From Marivirga sericea (GTDB taxonomy: Bacteria > Bacteroidota > Bacteroidia > Cytophagales > Cyclobacteriaceae), in NCBI RefSeq assembly GCF_900177665.1, contig NZ_FXAW01000003.1:336655-400654 (forward strand): a DNA stretch of 64,000 nt, read 5' to 3'. The notes under the pieces were generated by a model that saw only the letters and a program-made list of their open reading frames with translations, was not told the DNA's origin and did not search any database. Numbering within the stretch: position 1 is the stretch's first letter; every line of letters starts with the position of its first letter. Below, in pieces: positions 26,218 to 35,023 of this stretch. A program made the position numbers and the translations under genes.

Positions 26218-26802
26218 TTACTCAGCAGCAGTCACTTTTAATGTTCCAACTATGGTAAGTTCAAGATCAAATATTGCTGGGCCACTAAAATCTGATTGTA
26301 TTACATATTCAATTTTCTCTTTCTTCAAAATAGCGCTTTGTAAATCTTGAATGTCCTCTGCCGAAATGTTAACTTTTTGCTCGGCTGCCTCTAAATCCTC
26401 AAAATTTATGGGAGATCCACCCAGAGGCGAGTCTATACTACCTGGAGTACTTTGACCATACATCCATACTAAAGTACCAACTTGAGGTCTTTCCGTAACA
26501 TTAACTGCTTTTATACGAAGTTCTGTAACATTCAATTCTTGAACCCTGTCTCCATATTCATCAATCGTTTCTTCGCTAGCTGTGAACTCACCGAGTAATT
26601 GAAATAACACGTTTTCTCTACCTTGTAATTCAAACAGTGAATCATACATTTGTTGCGTAACTTTCACTGGAATGATTTTTACTTCTTCAATAGCTACATC
26701 AATTGCAACATCCTCAAAAGAGTCTAGACATTCATTAGCCGTTAATCCAAAAAACAACACGAAAGCCAATGGGTAAACTAATACTTTTTTAATATTTTTC
26801 AT
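26218..26802 (-). CDS. Secreted protein of unknown function
   Basis: A 194-residue protein with a signal peptide (about residues 1-23; the nearby Cys does not fit a lipobox). The mature part is acidic and rich in beta-type sequence such as E-V-K-I-I-P-V-K-V and Y-V-I-Q-S-D-F-S-G-P-A. It probably acts in the periplasm or outside the cell. I recognise no family. It has its own -7 element (26827-26834) and terminator, so it is a single-gene unit. Confidence 0.65.
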   Translation of the reverse strand: MKNIKKVLVYPLAFVLFFGLTANECLDSFEDVAIDVAIEEVKIIPVKVTQQMYDSLFELQGRENVLFQLLGEFTASEETIDEYGDRVQELNVTELRIKAVNVTERPQVGTLVWMYGQSTPGSIDSPLGGSPINFEDLEAAEQKVNISAEDIQDLQSAILKKEKIEYVIQSDFSGPAIFDLELTIVGTLKVTAAE

Positions 26803-26826
26803 CTTTTATAATTTTATATAATAATT

Positions 26827-26834
26827 CAAAAATA
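26827..26834 (-). promoter_or_regulatory. -7 element of the secreted protein gene
   Basis: TATTTTTG on the minus strand matches TAnnTTTG, 24 bp upstream of the ATG. Confidence 0.45.
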
Positions 26835-26859
26835 CAGCTAAATATTTATAAAATTATCT

Positions 26860-27477
26860 CTACTTGATCAAACTTTCTAATTTTTCGATGAACTGTCCTA
26901 AATGATAGCCATCTACCAAAGAATGGTTGACGTGGACTGAAAACGGCATAAAGATTTCACTGCTTTCCTTATAAATTTTACCGGTTGAAATCTTGGGCAT
27001 GCTATCATCAACCCCTAAATGGCGAGCATGAGAAATAGCAGTGAATTTGATCCATGGAATAGCCGTAAAATGAATGACATCCACCATGCCTTTCATCACA
27101 TCCAAACCTGATTCAGATTTTATCCTATCAATTTCAGCCCTTAAACTTTGAGAAAACACAAAAAAATTTTCATCAAATATCATTCTGGAGTACCCGAATG
27201 TCTTATCATCTCGTAAAACGGTGGCTGAGGCATGGACTACCTCTACATCAAATATTTCATCCTCTACAATTCTGTATCGCATTTCAGGAATGGCATTCAC
27301 GGCAATTAAAATTTTATGTAAATAATAATGATAAAAGGATATATCTTTCTGTTTACAATAATTATAGGCCTCTGTACATTCTAAGTTGATATTTACGCCA
27401 TAAAAGGGCTCATCAAATGCCCTAAAGAAATTGAAATGATCTGTACGGGGGTGCTGTTTTAAATTAACTTTTTTCAC
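26860..27477 (-). CDS. CatA-like O-acetyltransferase
   Basis: A 205-residue protein of the chloramphenicol acetyltransferase fold. The catalytic H-x-x-x-D motif is H185-S-L-V-D189, followed by G-Y-H. N-terminal H-F-N-F-F-R-A-F-D-E-P-F-Y-G-V and F-S-S-like F-T-A-I-P-W-I-K-F-T near 138-148 also fit the family. The length is slightly below classical CAT (about 215-220). It may acetylate chloramphenicol or another hydroxyl substrate; resistance cannot be claimed from sequence. The start codon is GTG. Chromosomal genes nearby give no sign of a resistance cassette. Confidence 0.85.
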   Translation of the reverse strand: MKKVNLKQHPRTDHFNFFRAFDEPFYGVNINLECTEAYNYCKQKDISFYHYYLHKILIAVNAIPEMRYRIVEDEIFDVEVVHASATVLRDDKTFGYSRMIFDENFFVFSQSLRAEIDRIKSESGLDVMKGMVDVIHFTAIPWIKFTAISHARHLGVDDSMPKISTGKIYKESSEIFMPFSVHVNHSLVDGYHLGQFIEKLESLIK

Positions 27478-27513
27478 ATTAAAAATTTTTATTAGCTGCT
27501 TTCGTTTTCAGAA

Positions 27514-27521
27514 CAAAAATA
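27514..27521 (-). promoter_or_regulatory. -7 element of the CatA-like gene
   Basis: TATTTTTG on the minus strand matches TAnnTTTG, 36 bp upstream of the GTG start. Confidence 0.45.
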
Positions 27522-27592
27522 TAGGTTTGCCACCAACTTATAGACTAATTTAAAATTTATATTAAATGTTTTTATAATACTATAGATTAGAG

Positions 27593-27600
27593 TACGTTTG
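27593..27600 (+). promoter_or_regulatory. -7 element of the TonB receptor/DUF4249 operon
   Basis: TACGTTTG is an exact TAnnTTTG match, 34 bp upstream of the receptor ATG at 27635. Confidence 0.5.
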
Positions 27601-27634
27601 TATTCAAATTAACTATCAACCCAATTGCCACTTA

Positions 27635-30004
27635 ATGAAAAAAATATACCTACTATTAACTTTTACAGTTATTAGTCAACTTATCCATGCCCAAAACAGA
27701 ATTAGCGGTTATATTAAAGACGCCAAGACTGGTGAAAATTTAATTGGAGCTAATATATGGCACCCTAGCACCAAAAAAGGAACCGCTGCTAACACCTATG
27801 GCTTCTACAGTTTAAACCTTCCTAGCGATACAGCCACATTAGAAGTTTCCTATGTCGGATATGCTACAATCAGAAAATTTGTAAAGCTAGAGGGAGACAT
27901 AACCCTTAATTTTGAATTGAAGCTATCCGATGAATTATCGGAGGTCGTTGTAAAAGGAACACGCCCAGATTTAGAGCTCACCAAAATGAGCAGCATGAAA
28001 ATCAGTGCGCAAGACATTAAAGCGATACCAGCCCTATTAGGAGAAGTAGATGTATTAAAAACCATTCAACTGATGCCAGGAGTACAATCTGGGTCAGAAG
28101 GAAGTAGTGGTATCTATGTAAGAGGCGGTGGACCAGATCAAAATTTAATTTTGCTCGATGGCGTTCCGGTCTACAATGCCTCTCATTTATTTGGCTTCTT
28201 TTCTGTCTTTAATGCCGATGCCATCAGCAATGTAGAAGTAATAAAAGGCGGATTCCCTGCCCGATACGGTGGCAGACTTTCCTCAGTTATCGATATTAAT
28301 ATGAAAGAAGGGAATATGAAAAACTGGCAAGCCGAAGGTGGTATAGGACTAATTTCATCTAGACTTTCAATTGAAGGGCCAATCAAAAAAGATAAAGGCT
28401 CCATTATTCTTTCTGGAAGAAGAACTTATATCGATATTCTGGCTAGACCATTAATTAGAGCAAGTACTGATGATGTTGACCTGGGCTATTTTTTCCATGA
28501 CTTTAATGCGAAGGCTAACTATAAATTTTCTGACAAAGACCGAGTGTATTTGAGTGCTTATACTGGAAAAGACAAGTTTTATGCACGCGATGAATACGAA
28601 TTTGACAATGGCGGTTCCATTAATGAGTATAAAGATGAAGCGGGAATACAATGGGGGAATTTCACCACAGCGGGAAGATGGAATCACTTATTTTCTAATC
28701 AGCTTTTTCTAAATACAATGGCTACCTACAGTCGATATAACTTTGATCTATTTAACGAAAGTTACTCCAGATATGCCACACCCGATGAGGAAACCGAGGA
28801 AAATTTCTATACCGAGTATAGTTCAGGCATTACAGACTATGGCTTGAAATTCGACTTTGATTATTATCTAAACAATGGGCATTCTTTAAAATTTGGAGCT
28901 AATTATATCTACCATATTTTTCAACCAGAAGCCTTTAATTTTGAAGCAGACTTCGAAACTGGATTTGATTCACCAGACACGAATCCCATTTATGGAAATG
29001 AATTTTCGGTGTATGTAGAAGATGAATTTGAACCGCTTCCGAAATTAAAAGTAAATGCTGGAATCCATGCTTCTGCTTTCAGGGTCAGAGAAGAATTTTA
29101 TCCCTCGTTTCAGCCAAGAGTCAGCGCTCGCTATTTAGTCAATAACAAACTATCCTTTAAGGCTTCCTATGCAGAAATGGCTCAATTTCTCCATTTGTTA
29201 ACGAATTCAGGAATTGGATTACCAACAGATTTGTGGGTTCCTGTCACCGATAAAATCAAACCACAATTTGCTCAGCAGACAGCCATCGGCATGTCCTCTT
29301 TGTTAGCGGACGGAAAATATGATTTGTCCATTGAAGGCTATTATAAAAACATGAACAACTTAGTGGAATATAAAGAGGGCTCTAATTTCCTAAATCTGGA
29401 TGAAAGCTGGGAAGATAAAGTGGCTGTCGGAGATGGTTGGAGTTATGGTGCTGAATTTCTCTTCAGAAAGAAGGAGGGTAATTTTAACGGCTGGATAGGT
29501 TATACCTTATCCTACAACAACAGACAATTTGATGATCTAAATTTCGGCAGGGTATTTCCTTATAAATATGACCGAAGACACGACATAAGTGTGGTAACAA
29601 ATTATCGACTAAATGATAAATGGGAAATAAGCGGAACTTGGGTGTATGGAACCGGTAATTCTATCACGCTACCTATTGCAAAAGTTCCTCCCCTATCAGA
29701 AAGCCCTAGAAATAATAATGCTAATTATTACGGAAATGATGAAGTTTACCAATATAGCGACCGAAATGCCTATCGAATGCCCTCCTATCACAGAGCTGAC
29801 TTTGGTATTACTAGACACAAAGAAAAAGACTGGGGGAGTTCGAGCTGGACAATAAGCGTTTACAACTTATACAACAGGCAAAACCCTTTTTTCATCACTA
29901 CGACCACTAATAGCATAGGCGAAACTTCTTTTAGTCAAATTAGCCTATTTCAATTAATTCCTTCTTTTACGTACAACTTTAAATTCAGACCTCATGAAAA
30001 ATAG
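27635..30004 (+). CDS. TonB-dependent outer-membrane receptor paired with DUF4249 lipoprotein
   Basis: A 789-residue receptor. Signal peptide (cleavage after I-H-A), then a carboxypeptidase-like regulatory domain (I-S-G-Y-I-K-D-A-K-T-G-E-N-L-I-G-A-N, residues 23-105). The plug domain follows with I-Y-V-R-G-G-G-P-D-Q-N-L-I-L-L-D-G-V-P-V-Y near 165-185 and V-I-K-G-G-F-P-A-R-Y-G-G-R near 202-214, then a 22-strand barrel. It imports an unknown ligand using TonB energy. It overlaps the DUF4249 gene by 11 bp; this pairing recurs in Bacteroidota and suggests the lipoprotein serves as its surface partner. Confidence 0.92.
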   Translation: MKKIYLLLTFTVISQLIHAQNRISGYIKDAKTGENLIGANIWHPSTKKGTAANTYGFYSLNLPSDTATLEVSYVGYATIRKFVKLEGDITLNFELKLSDELSEVVVKGTRPDLELTKMSSMKISAQDIKAIPALLGEVDVLKTIQLMPGVQSGSEGSSGIYVRGGGPDQNLILLDGVPVYNASHLFGFFSVFNADAISNVEVIKGGFPARYGGRLSSVIDINMKEGNMKNWQAEGGIGLISSRLSIEGPIKKDKGSIILSGRRTYIDILARPLIRASTDDVDLGYFFHDFNAKANYKFSDKDRVYLSAYTGKDKFYARDEYEFDNGGSINEYKDEAGIQWGNFTTAGRWNHLFSNQLFLNTMATYSRYNFDLFNESYSRYATPDEETEENFYTEYSSGITDYGLKFDFDYYLNNGHSLKFGANYIYHIFQPEAFNFEADFETGFDSPDTNPIYGNEFSVYVEDEFEPLPKLKVNAGIHASAFRVREEFYPSFQPRVSARYLVNNKLSFKASYAEMAQFLHLLTNSGIGLPTDLWVPVTDKIKPQFAQQTAIGMSSLLADGKYDLSIEGYYKNMNNLVEYKEGSNFLNLDESWEDKVAVGDGWSYGAEFLFRKKEGNFNGWIGYTLSYNNRQFDDLNFGRVFPYKYDRRHDISVVTNYRLNDKWEISGTWVYGTGNSITLPIAKVPPLSESPRNNNANYYGNDEVYQYSDRNAYRMPSYHRADFGITRHKEKDWGSSSWTISVYNLYNRQNPFFITTTTNSIGETSFSQISLFQLIPSFTYNFKFRPHEK

Positions 30005-30929
30005 TCTAAAGCTTATATTTTCTTTTATTGTCATATTCTTTGGATGTGAGAAAGAGGTGGATTTAAAAATCGATGAAAGTGAATCAAAATTAGTATTAAA
30101 TGCCTGGTTTAAAACTGAGCAACATCCTGTAGTAGAAGTTAACCGATCTACTTTTATTTTTGATAAAAGAGGAACGGACATCATTCAAAATGCTGAAGTA
30201 ATCTTATTTGAAAATGATAAGGAAATTGGATTTTTGGAACACTTTGGAGGAGGTTTTTATCAGAATGAAAACATTGAAATCAAACCCGATACAGAATACA
30301 AAATCACTGCAAAAGTTGATGGTTTTGAGGATATTACAGCAATAGAAAAATCATTAAAGAAATTTACTGATAGTGAATATGAATTTGAATATGAATCGTT
30401 TCCGAACCCGTCTGGAAGTAATTATCAATCGCTATCAGATATTGAAATAAGGTTGAAAGATAATGGCTCATCGGAGGATATTTACCTTTTCCTAATAAAA
30501 GATACTAATAAAAGTTGGAGACATGAGACTTCCTCCGACACCCTCTACAATGAATTTATCATATATCTAAACTCATCAGATGCTCAAATCGAATATATCT
30601 ATGCCCCAAATTTAGGGCAAATTCAAATTCTACGAGATGAATTGTTTAATGGCAAGGAGTACACGCTTAATTTCAGATCCAATGATTTGCGAAAATATGA
30701 ATACAGTGATGAAGAACGCAGCTACATTTCTCAAAACGTAATAGAAATTCACAAGATCAGTAAATCCTTTTATTTATATTTAAAAAGCATTGAAAACAAC
30801 CAATATCCTGATCCGTTTACAGAGCCGACTCAAATTTACACCAACGTGGAAAACGGATATGGAATTTTAGCTACATCAAGCGTAACTAACATACAAGTTG
30901 ATGAAGTTGCTGAAAATAACAATGAATAG
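29994..30929 (+). CDS. DUF4249 domain lipoprotein
   Basis: A 311-residue protein with a lipoprotein-type signal: hydrophobic run to F-F-G-C, then E-K-E-V-D-L-K-I-D-E-S-E-S-K-L-V-L-N-A-W, the classic DUF4249 start. The mature part is all-beta, including an Ig/reg-like domain (A-E-V-I-L-F-E-N-D-K-E). Function is unknown. Co-translation with the receptor (11-bp overlap) and the lipid anchor suggest it sits on the receptor as a ligand-capturing subunit, by analogy with SusD. Confidence 0.88.
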   Translation: MKNSLKLIFSFIVIFFGCEKEVDLKIDESESKLVLNAWFKTEQHPVVEVNRSTFIFDKRGTDIIQNAEVILFENDKEIGFLEHFGGGFYQNENIEIKPDTEYKITAKVDGFEDITAIEKSLKKFTDSEYEFEYESFPNPSGSNYQSLSDIEIRLKDNGSSEDIYLFLIKDTNKSWRHETSSDTLYNEFIIYLNSSDAQIEYIYAPNLGQIQILRDELFNGKEYTLNFRSNDLRKYEYSDEERSYISQNVIEIHKISKSFYLYLKSIENNQYPDPFTEPTQIYTNVENGYGILATSSVTNIQVDEVAENNNE

Positions 30930-31143
30930 TAATCTGGGAAAATATTTAATCATAATTGGTGCCTGCATCATTTTAGCAGGCATCATTATCTATTTTTTCC
31001 ATGACAAACTGCAATGGATTGGAAAATTGCCGGGAGACATCAGAATTGAAAAAGAAAATTTTAGGTTCTACTTTCCATTAACCACCATGCTACTGGCCAG
31101 CTTGCTTGTCTCCCTATTGATACGTTTACTCAAGCATTTTTAA
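30922..31143 (+). CDS. DUF2905 family small membrane protein
   Basis: A 73-residue protein with two membrane helices (about 7-25 and 49-70) joined by a conserved loop L-P-G-D-I-R-I-E-K-E-N-F-R-F-Y-F-P-L-T-T, the hallmark of DUF2905. I use the ATG at 30922; it overlaps the end of the DUF4249 gene by 8 bp. Function unknown. Its widespread occurrence elsewhere suggests it was simply joined to this operon and is not part of ligand uptake. Confidence 0.85.
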   Translation: MNSNLGKYLIIIGACIILAGIIIYFFHDKLQWIGKLPGDIRIEKENFRFYFPLTTMLLASLLVSLLIRLLKHF

Positions 31144-31150
31144 ATAGAAT

Positions 31151-32332
31151 TTACAACTTGAATTTTCTTGTATAAGAAATAGTGGGAAAGGTAACAAAGG
31201 TTGAACCTGCATTATAACTGAAAGAATTCCAATCTGGTGAATTATAAGGAGATGGAATGTCTGAATTTACAATAAGCAAATGAGTCAATCCCAATTGCCA
31301 ACTTACTAATTCATTACTTTTCCTAACAAAGCGAATACCGGTCAGACCGTACCAAATATTTCTACGTACGCTAAACTCACCTTCTTGAAAAATAAAAGTT
31401 CCATCTGGTAAGGAAGTAATTCTATCAGCCGTCTCTGTATTCTGAAAATTAAACAGATAATTTTCAGTTAAGAAATAAAAATATTTACCCGCTCTTAGGA
31501 TACCGGATAGGTTGCCTACTATAGAAGAACTTCGTCCAGAATTGCTGTTACCGGGATCAAAATATAGGTGTCCTGCACCAATTGAAATATTGCTATGGCT
31601 ATCACCATAAGTATAAGTCCCAAAAGCCAAATTTCCTAAGAAATTAGTCCCGTAAGTGCCTGCAACTAACATATTTCCAATAGCGAAATGTGATTTATCC
31701 TGAAGCGGGATACTGTACTTCGCAGTAAAATAAACGGGTAGTCCTATTATAGTAGTTCCCATTCCTACAGTCAAACGATCAGTCACACCATATTGGATAT
31801 CATGCAGTAGAAAATATAATGAATTATAGTATAATTCGCTTTTTTTCAAAGGTAATGCTGTTGGGGCAAAGAAGTAGCGAGAATCATGTTCAGAGATCAT
31901 CGAATCTGGGTGGATGTATTGCTCAGTTTTGAAATCACCTTTAAAATCATTTGATTGCGGTGCCGCGGGATTCTCAATTAAATCTATAATATTGTAAAAA
32001 ATAATGACTGCTTTTTCACTAGCTGAGGCAGATTCAAGACTAGATCCAGCTGAGACTGATCCTAATAACTCATTATCGCAATTTTCAACTTCCATAAAAT
32101 AAGTTCGATCACTTTTTAGAATAGAAGCAAAATAGTAATCACATTTATTTTTGAAATCGACAGAAGTTGTCAAATACAAATTCTTCTCCAAAAATTTCTT
32201 TTGGAGTAGGTTTTCTACCTCATCAGTCAGAACGGAAGTCCGGTCGTCAATTACAATTTTGCTTTGTGCTTGTGCGGATAATGACCAAGCAATAAATAAA
32301 ATAAGGCTGCTAATTTTAAATAATAACTTCAT
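31151..32332 (-). CDS. Predicted outer-membrane beta-barrel protein of unknown function
   Basis: A 393-residue protein with a Sec signal (cleavage after S-A-Q-A). Residues about 25-115 form a soluble domain with alternating strands and helices, and residues about 150-393 are an aromatic and Gly-rich beta-barrel region ending in K-F-K-L. It is convergent with the DUF2905 gene, 7 bp apart. I recognise no named family. It could be a small porin-like protein with a periplasmic N-domain. Confidence 0.6.
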   Translation of the reverse strand: MKLLFKISSLILFIAWSLSAQAQSKIVIDDRTSVLTDEVENLLQKKFLEKNLYLTTSVDFKNKCDYYFASILKSDRTYFMEVENCDNELLGSVSAGSSLESASASEKAVIIFYNIIDLIENPAAPQSNDFKGDFKTEQYIHPDSMISEHDSRYFFAPTALPLKKSELYYNSLYFLLHDIQYGVTDRLTVGMGTTIIGLPVYFTAKYSIPLQDKSHFAIGNMLVAGTYGTNFLGNLAFGTYTYGDSHSNISIGAGHLYFDPGNSNSGRSSSIVGNLSGILRAGKYFYFLTENYLFNFQNTETADRITSLPDGTFIFQEGEFSVRRNIWYGLTGIRFVRKSNELVSWQLGLTHLLIVNSDIPSPYNSPDWNSFSYNAGSTFVTFPTISYTRKFKL

Positions 32333-32415
32333 AAAAAAGTTGATAGTTCTTCATGAAATTAAACCTTTAGTATTTTAAATCAAATAATTCCATACTATTT
32401 ATTTTTGCTCCAAAC

Positions 32416-34641
32416 TTATAGCTTTATACTTTTCAATCTCAAACTATTCAATACTACTGAAACAGAACTAAAGGCCATAGCTGCCCCTGCAATCATCGGA
32501 TTCAACAAGAAGCCTGTGAATGGATATAGCAGTCCCGCAGCTAGAGGAATACCTATAATATTGTAGACAAATGCCCAGAAGAGATTCTGACGAATGCCTT
32601 TTATCGTTAATTGAGACAAATGAAATGCTTTTGGCAAATTTTGTAAGTCTGAACCTATCAAAGTCATCTTAGCAACGTCAATAGCTATATCAGATCCTTT
32701 GCCCATTGCGATACTAACATCTGCTTGAGCCAAGGCTTCTGAGTCGTTAATGCCATCCCCTACCATTGCCACAATTTTACCTTGGGACTGTAATTCCTTT
32801 ACAAAATTAGATTTATCAGCTGGCATTAGATGTGCTTTCACATGTTTTATCCCGACTGCATCTGCGACTACTCCTGCTGTTTTTTCTGCATCACCAGTCA
32901 GCATATATACTTCCATCCCTCTGTTGCGCAACTGTTGAATACTTTGTCTAGCATTCTTCTTTATTTCATCAGCTATCCCGATAATGGCCAAAACTTGCGC
33001 ATTAGTAGCAAAATAAATCACAGTCTGTCCCTCTATTTCCCATTCATCTGCTAGTTTCAAAATTTCGTTATTGACCTCAATTTTTTCTTCTTTCAAAAGC
33101 GCTAAGTTGCCAACATAATGATTTTGTTTTTCCAGTTTTGCCCTTACTCCCCTACCAGAAATACTTTCAAATGCATCGATCTGTACGATCGATTGCTCAT
33201 CAGGCTTTAGATGGTTTAAAACTGCTTCCCCTAAAGGATGCTCACTTTTAGCCTCTATTTGGTATAAAATAGACTTTACATTATCATTTTCAGTGAACCA
33301 TTTTTGATTTATCACTGAGGGCTTTCCTTCCGTAATGGTTCCGGTTTTATCCAGTATAATGGCGTCCGCTTGATAAGCTTTCTCTAGACTTTCTGCATCT
33401 CGGATCAATATATTATTTTCTGCTCCTTTCCCGACACCAACCATAATAGCAGTTGGAGTTGCTAATCCCAAGGCACAAGGACATGCAATCACGAGCACAG
33501 TTATAGCAGATAGCATTCCTTGCGTTAAGGCATTTTCCCCACCGAAAATTTGCCATAAGATGAATGTAACTACAGCAATTCCAATCACTGTCGGAACGAA
33601 GATCCCTGCAATCTTATCTACTAGTTTTTGTACTGGAGCTTTACTGCCCTGTGCTTCTTTTACTCTTTCAATGATAGAAGCTAATAAAGTATCTCCGGCA
33701 ACTTTTTCGGCTGTGAATGTGAAACTCCCTTTTTGATTGATCGTGCCAGCGAACACTTTTGCTCCAGCTAATTTTTGAACAGGAACGGGTTCGCCTGTTA
33801 TCATGCTTTCATTTACATAAGAATCTCCGCTTACTACTTGTCCATCCACAGGAATTTTATCTCCTGGCTTTACTATAATTTCAAAACCTTCTTTTACAGC
33901 ACTAATTGGTATTTCTTCTTCTTTGCCCCCTATTAAAACGTTAAGCGTTTTAGGTTGCAATCCGATGAGCTTTTTCAAGGCAGAAGATGTATTCGTTTTA
34001 GCCTTTTCCTCTAAGTATTTTCCTAGTGAAATAAAGGTGATGATTACAACAGCTGCTTCATAATACACATGTGCTTCTAAACCTCTGTCGATCCAAAATT
34101 CAGGATAGAAAGTATTAAAAACACTTAAGGCAAAGGCTATTCCAGTGCTGAGTGCCACCAAAGTATCCATATTAGCTTTCCCATTCTTAGCTTGCCTCAA
34201 AGCCCCTTTGAAGAAATGTCCCCCAAAGTAAAATAAGACTACTGCTGACAATGGAAGGGAAATGTAATGACCCACTTGCCAATCCATGAAAAACATACCG
34301 ATGATAAAAACAGGTATCGAAAGAATAGCGGAACCAATCAGACTTCTCTTAATTTCAAGAAATTGTTTCATCTGAGCTTCTTCCTGTTTTTCAGCAACAT
34401 TTTCTTCTTCTATAATGGCGTCATATCCCACTCCTTGTAAAGCAGATTTTAAATCTGCTAATGAAACCTCTTCAGGATTGAAAGTTGCCCAAGCGGTATG
34501 GGTCGCAAAATTAACTTCTGCATCAGAAACACCCTTGGTACTTTTTAGTGTAGAACCCACGCTGGAAGCACAAGCTGCACAGCTCATACCAGTTACAGGG
34601 AATGTTTTCTTGATGGTGTCTAATTTAGTTTTTTCTGACAT
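32416..34641 (-). CDS. copA: Copper-exporting P1B-type ATPase (CopA-like)
   Basis: A 741-residue ATPase that pumps Cu(I) (or Ag(I)) out of the cytoplasm. One N-terminal heavy-metal-associated domain has G-M-S-C-A-A-C (Cys21 and Cys24). Eight helices follow; the translocation motif A-C-P-C-A-L-G-L-A-T-P near residue 387 is the CPC type. D-K-T-G-T-I-T-E-G near 432 is the phosphorylation loop, S-E-H-P-L near 467 binds nucleotide, and G-D-G-I-N-D near 628 is the hinge. It diverges from an ArsR-type regulator across a palindrome, which suggests metal-responsive control. Confidence 0.94.
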   Translation of the reverse strand: MSEKTKLDTIKKTFPVTGMSCAACASSVGSTLKSTKGVSDAEVNFATHTAWATFNPEEVSLADLKSALQGVGYDAIIEEENVAEKQEEAQMKQFLEIKRSLIGSAILSIPVFIIGMFFMDWQVGHYISLPLSAVVLFYFGGHFFKGALRQAKNGKANMDTLVALSTGIAFALSVFNTFYPEFWIDRGLEAHVYYEAAVVIITFISLGKYLEEKAKTNTSSALKKLIGLQPKTLNVLIGGKEEEIPISAVKEGFEIIVKPGDKIPVDGQVVSGDSYVNESMITGEPVPVQKLAGAKVFAGTINQKGSFTFTAEKVAGDTLLASIIERVKEAQGSKAPVQKLVDKIAGIFVPTVIGIAVVTFILWQIFGGENALTQGMLSAITVLVIACPCALGLATPTAIMVGVGKGAENNILIRDAESLEKAYQADAIILDKTGTITEGKPSVINQKWFTENDNVKSILYQIEAKSEHPLGEAVLNHLKPDEQSIVQIDAFESISGRGVRAKLEKQNHYVGNLALLKEEKIEVNNEILKLADEWEIEGQTVIYFATNAQVLAIIGIADEIKKNARQSIQQLRNRGMEVYMLTGDAEKTAGVVADAVGIKHVKAHLMPADKSNFVKELQSQGKIVAMVGDGINDSEALAQADVSIAMGKGSDIAIDVAKMTLIGSDLQNLPKAFHLSQLTIKGIRQNLFWAFVYNIIGIPLAAGLLYPFTGFLLNPMIAGAAMAFSSVSVVLNSLRLKSIKL

Positions 34642-34681
34642 ATTGATACTTCCAAAAAAGAATAATTAAAATCTTGAAAAA

Positions 34682-34709
34682 TAATATATAAACATTTTTT
34701 CATATATTA
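34682..34709. promoter_or_regulatory. Palindromic operator between copA and the ArsR-type regulator
   Basis: Perfect arms TAATATAT (34682-34689) and ATATATTA (34702-34709) are separated by 12 bp, with further partial symmetry inside (AAACA against TTTTTTC). The size and AT-rich arms match SmtB/ArsR-family 12-2-12 operators. It lies 4 bp before the regulator's ATG and 40 bp before that of copA, so one bound dimer could shut both genes. Confidence 0.6.
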
Positions 34710-34713
34710 CGAT

Positions 34714-35019
34714 ATGAAAGTGATGGAAGTTCATAAATCTGAAAAGAAATTAGTTGCGATGGCAAAAGTTTTAAAAGCTGTTGCCAATCAAAACCGATTG
34801 AGAATCGTTCAGCTCTTGCTTAATGAGGGAGAAATGACAGTTAATGAAATATGCGAAAAGCTTGAAAATTGTGAGCAGTCACTTTTGTCTCACCATTTAG
34901 CGGCATTAAAAGAAGCTGGAGTAGTGTGTTCAAGGAGAGATGGTAGAAAGATTTACTATTCACCTGCAAAAAAGGAAATTGAGAATTTATTAAATTGTTT
35001 AGAAAATTGTTGCGATTAA
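34714..35019 (+). CDS. ArsR/SmtB-family transcriptional regulator
   Basis: A 101-residue winged-helix repressor. The core A-V-A-N-Q-N-R-L-R-I-V-Q-L-L near residues 23-36 and the recognition helix S-L-L-S-H-H-L-A-A-L-K-E-A-G near 53-66 are diagnostic. Cysteines occur at E-I-C and E-N-C next to the recognition helix, at V-V-C, and in the tail N-C-L-E-N-C-C-D. They could bind a thiophilic metal or react with persulfide, as in SqrR/BigR. It is divergent from copA and upstream of a Crp/Fnr regulator and a persulfide-metabolism gene, so the effector may be copper or reactive sulfur. Confidence 0.9.
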   Translation: MKVMEVHKSEKKLVAMAKVLKAVANQNRLRIVQLLLNEGEMTVNEICEKLENCEQSLLSHHLAALKEAGVVCSRRDGRKIYYSPAKKEIENLLNCLENCCD

Positions 35020-35023
35020 TATA

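Noticed and set aside
26860-27477. Calling the CatA-like gene an acquired resistance gene
   Set aside because: No mobile element, no composition change and a native-type promoter; only the fold and active site are supported.
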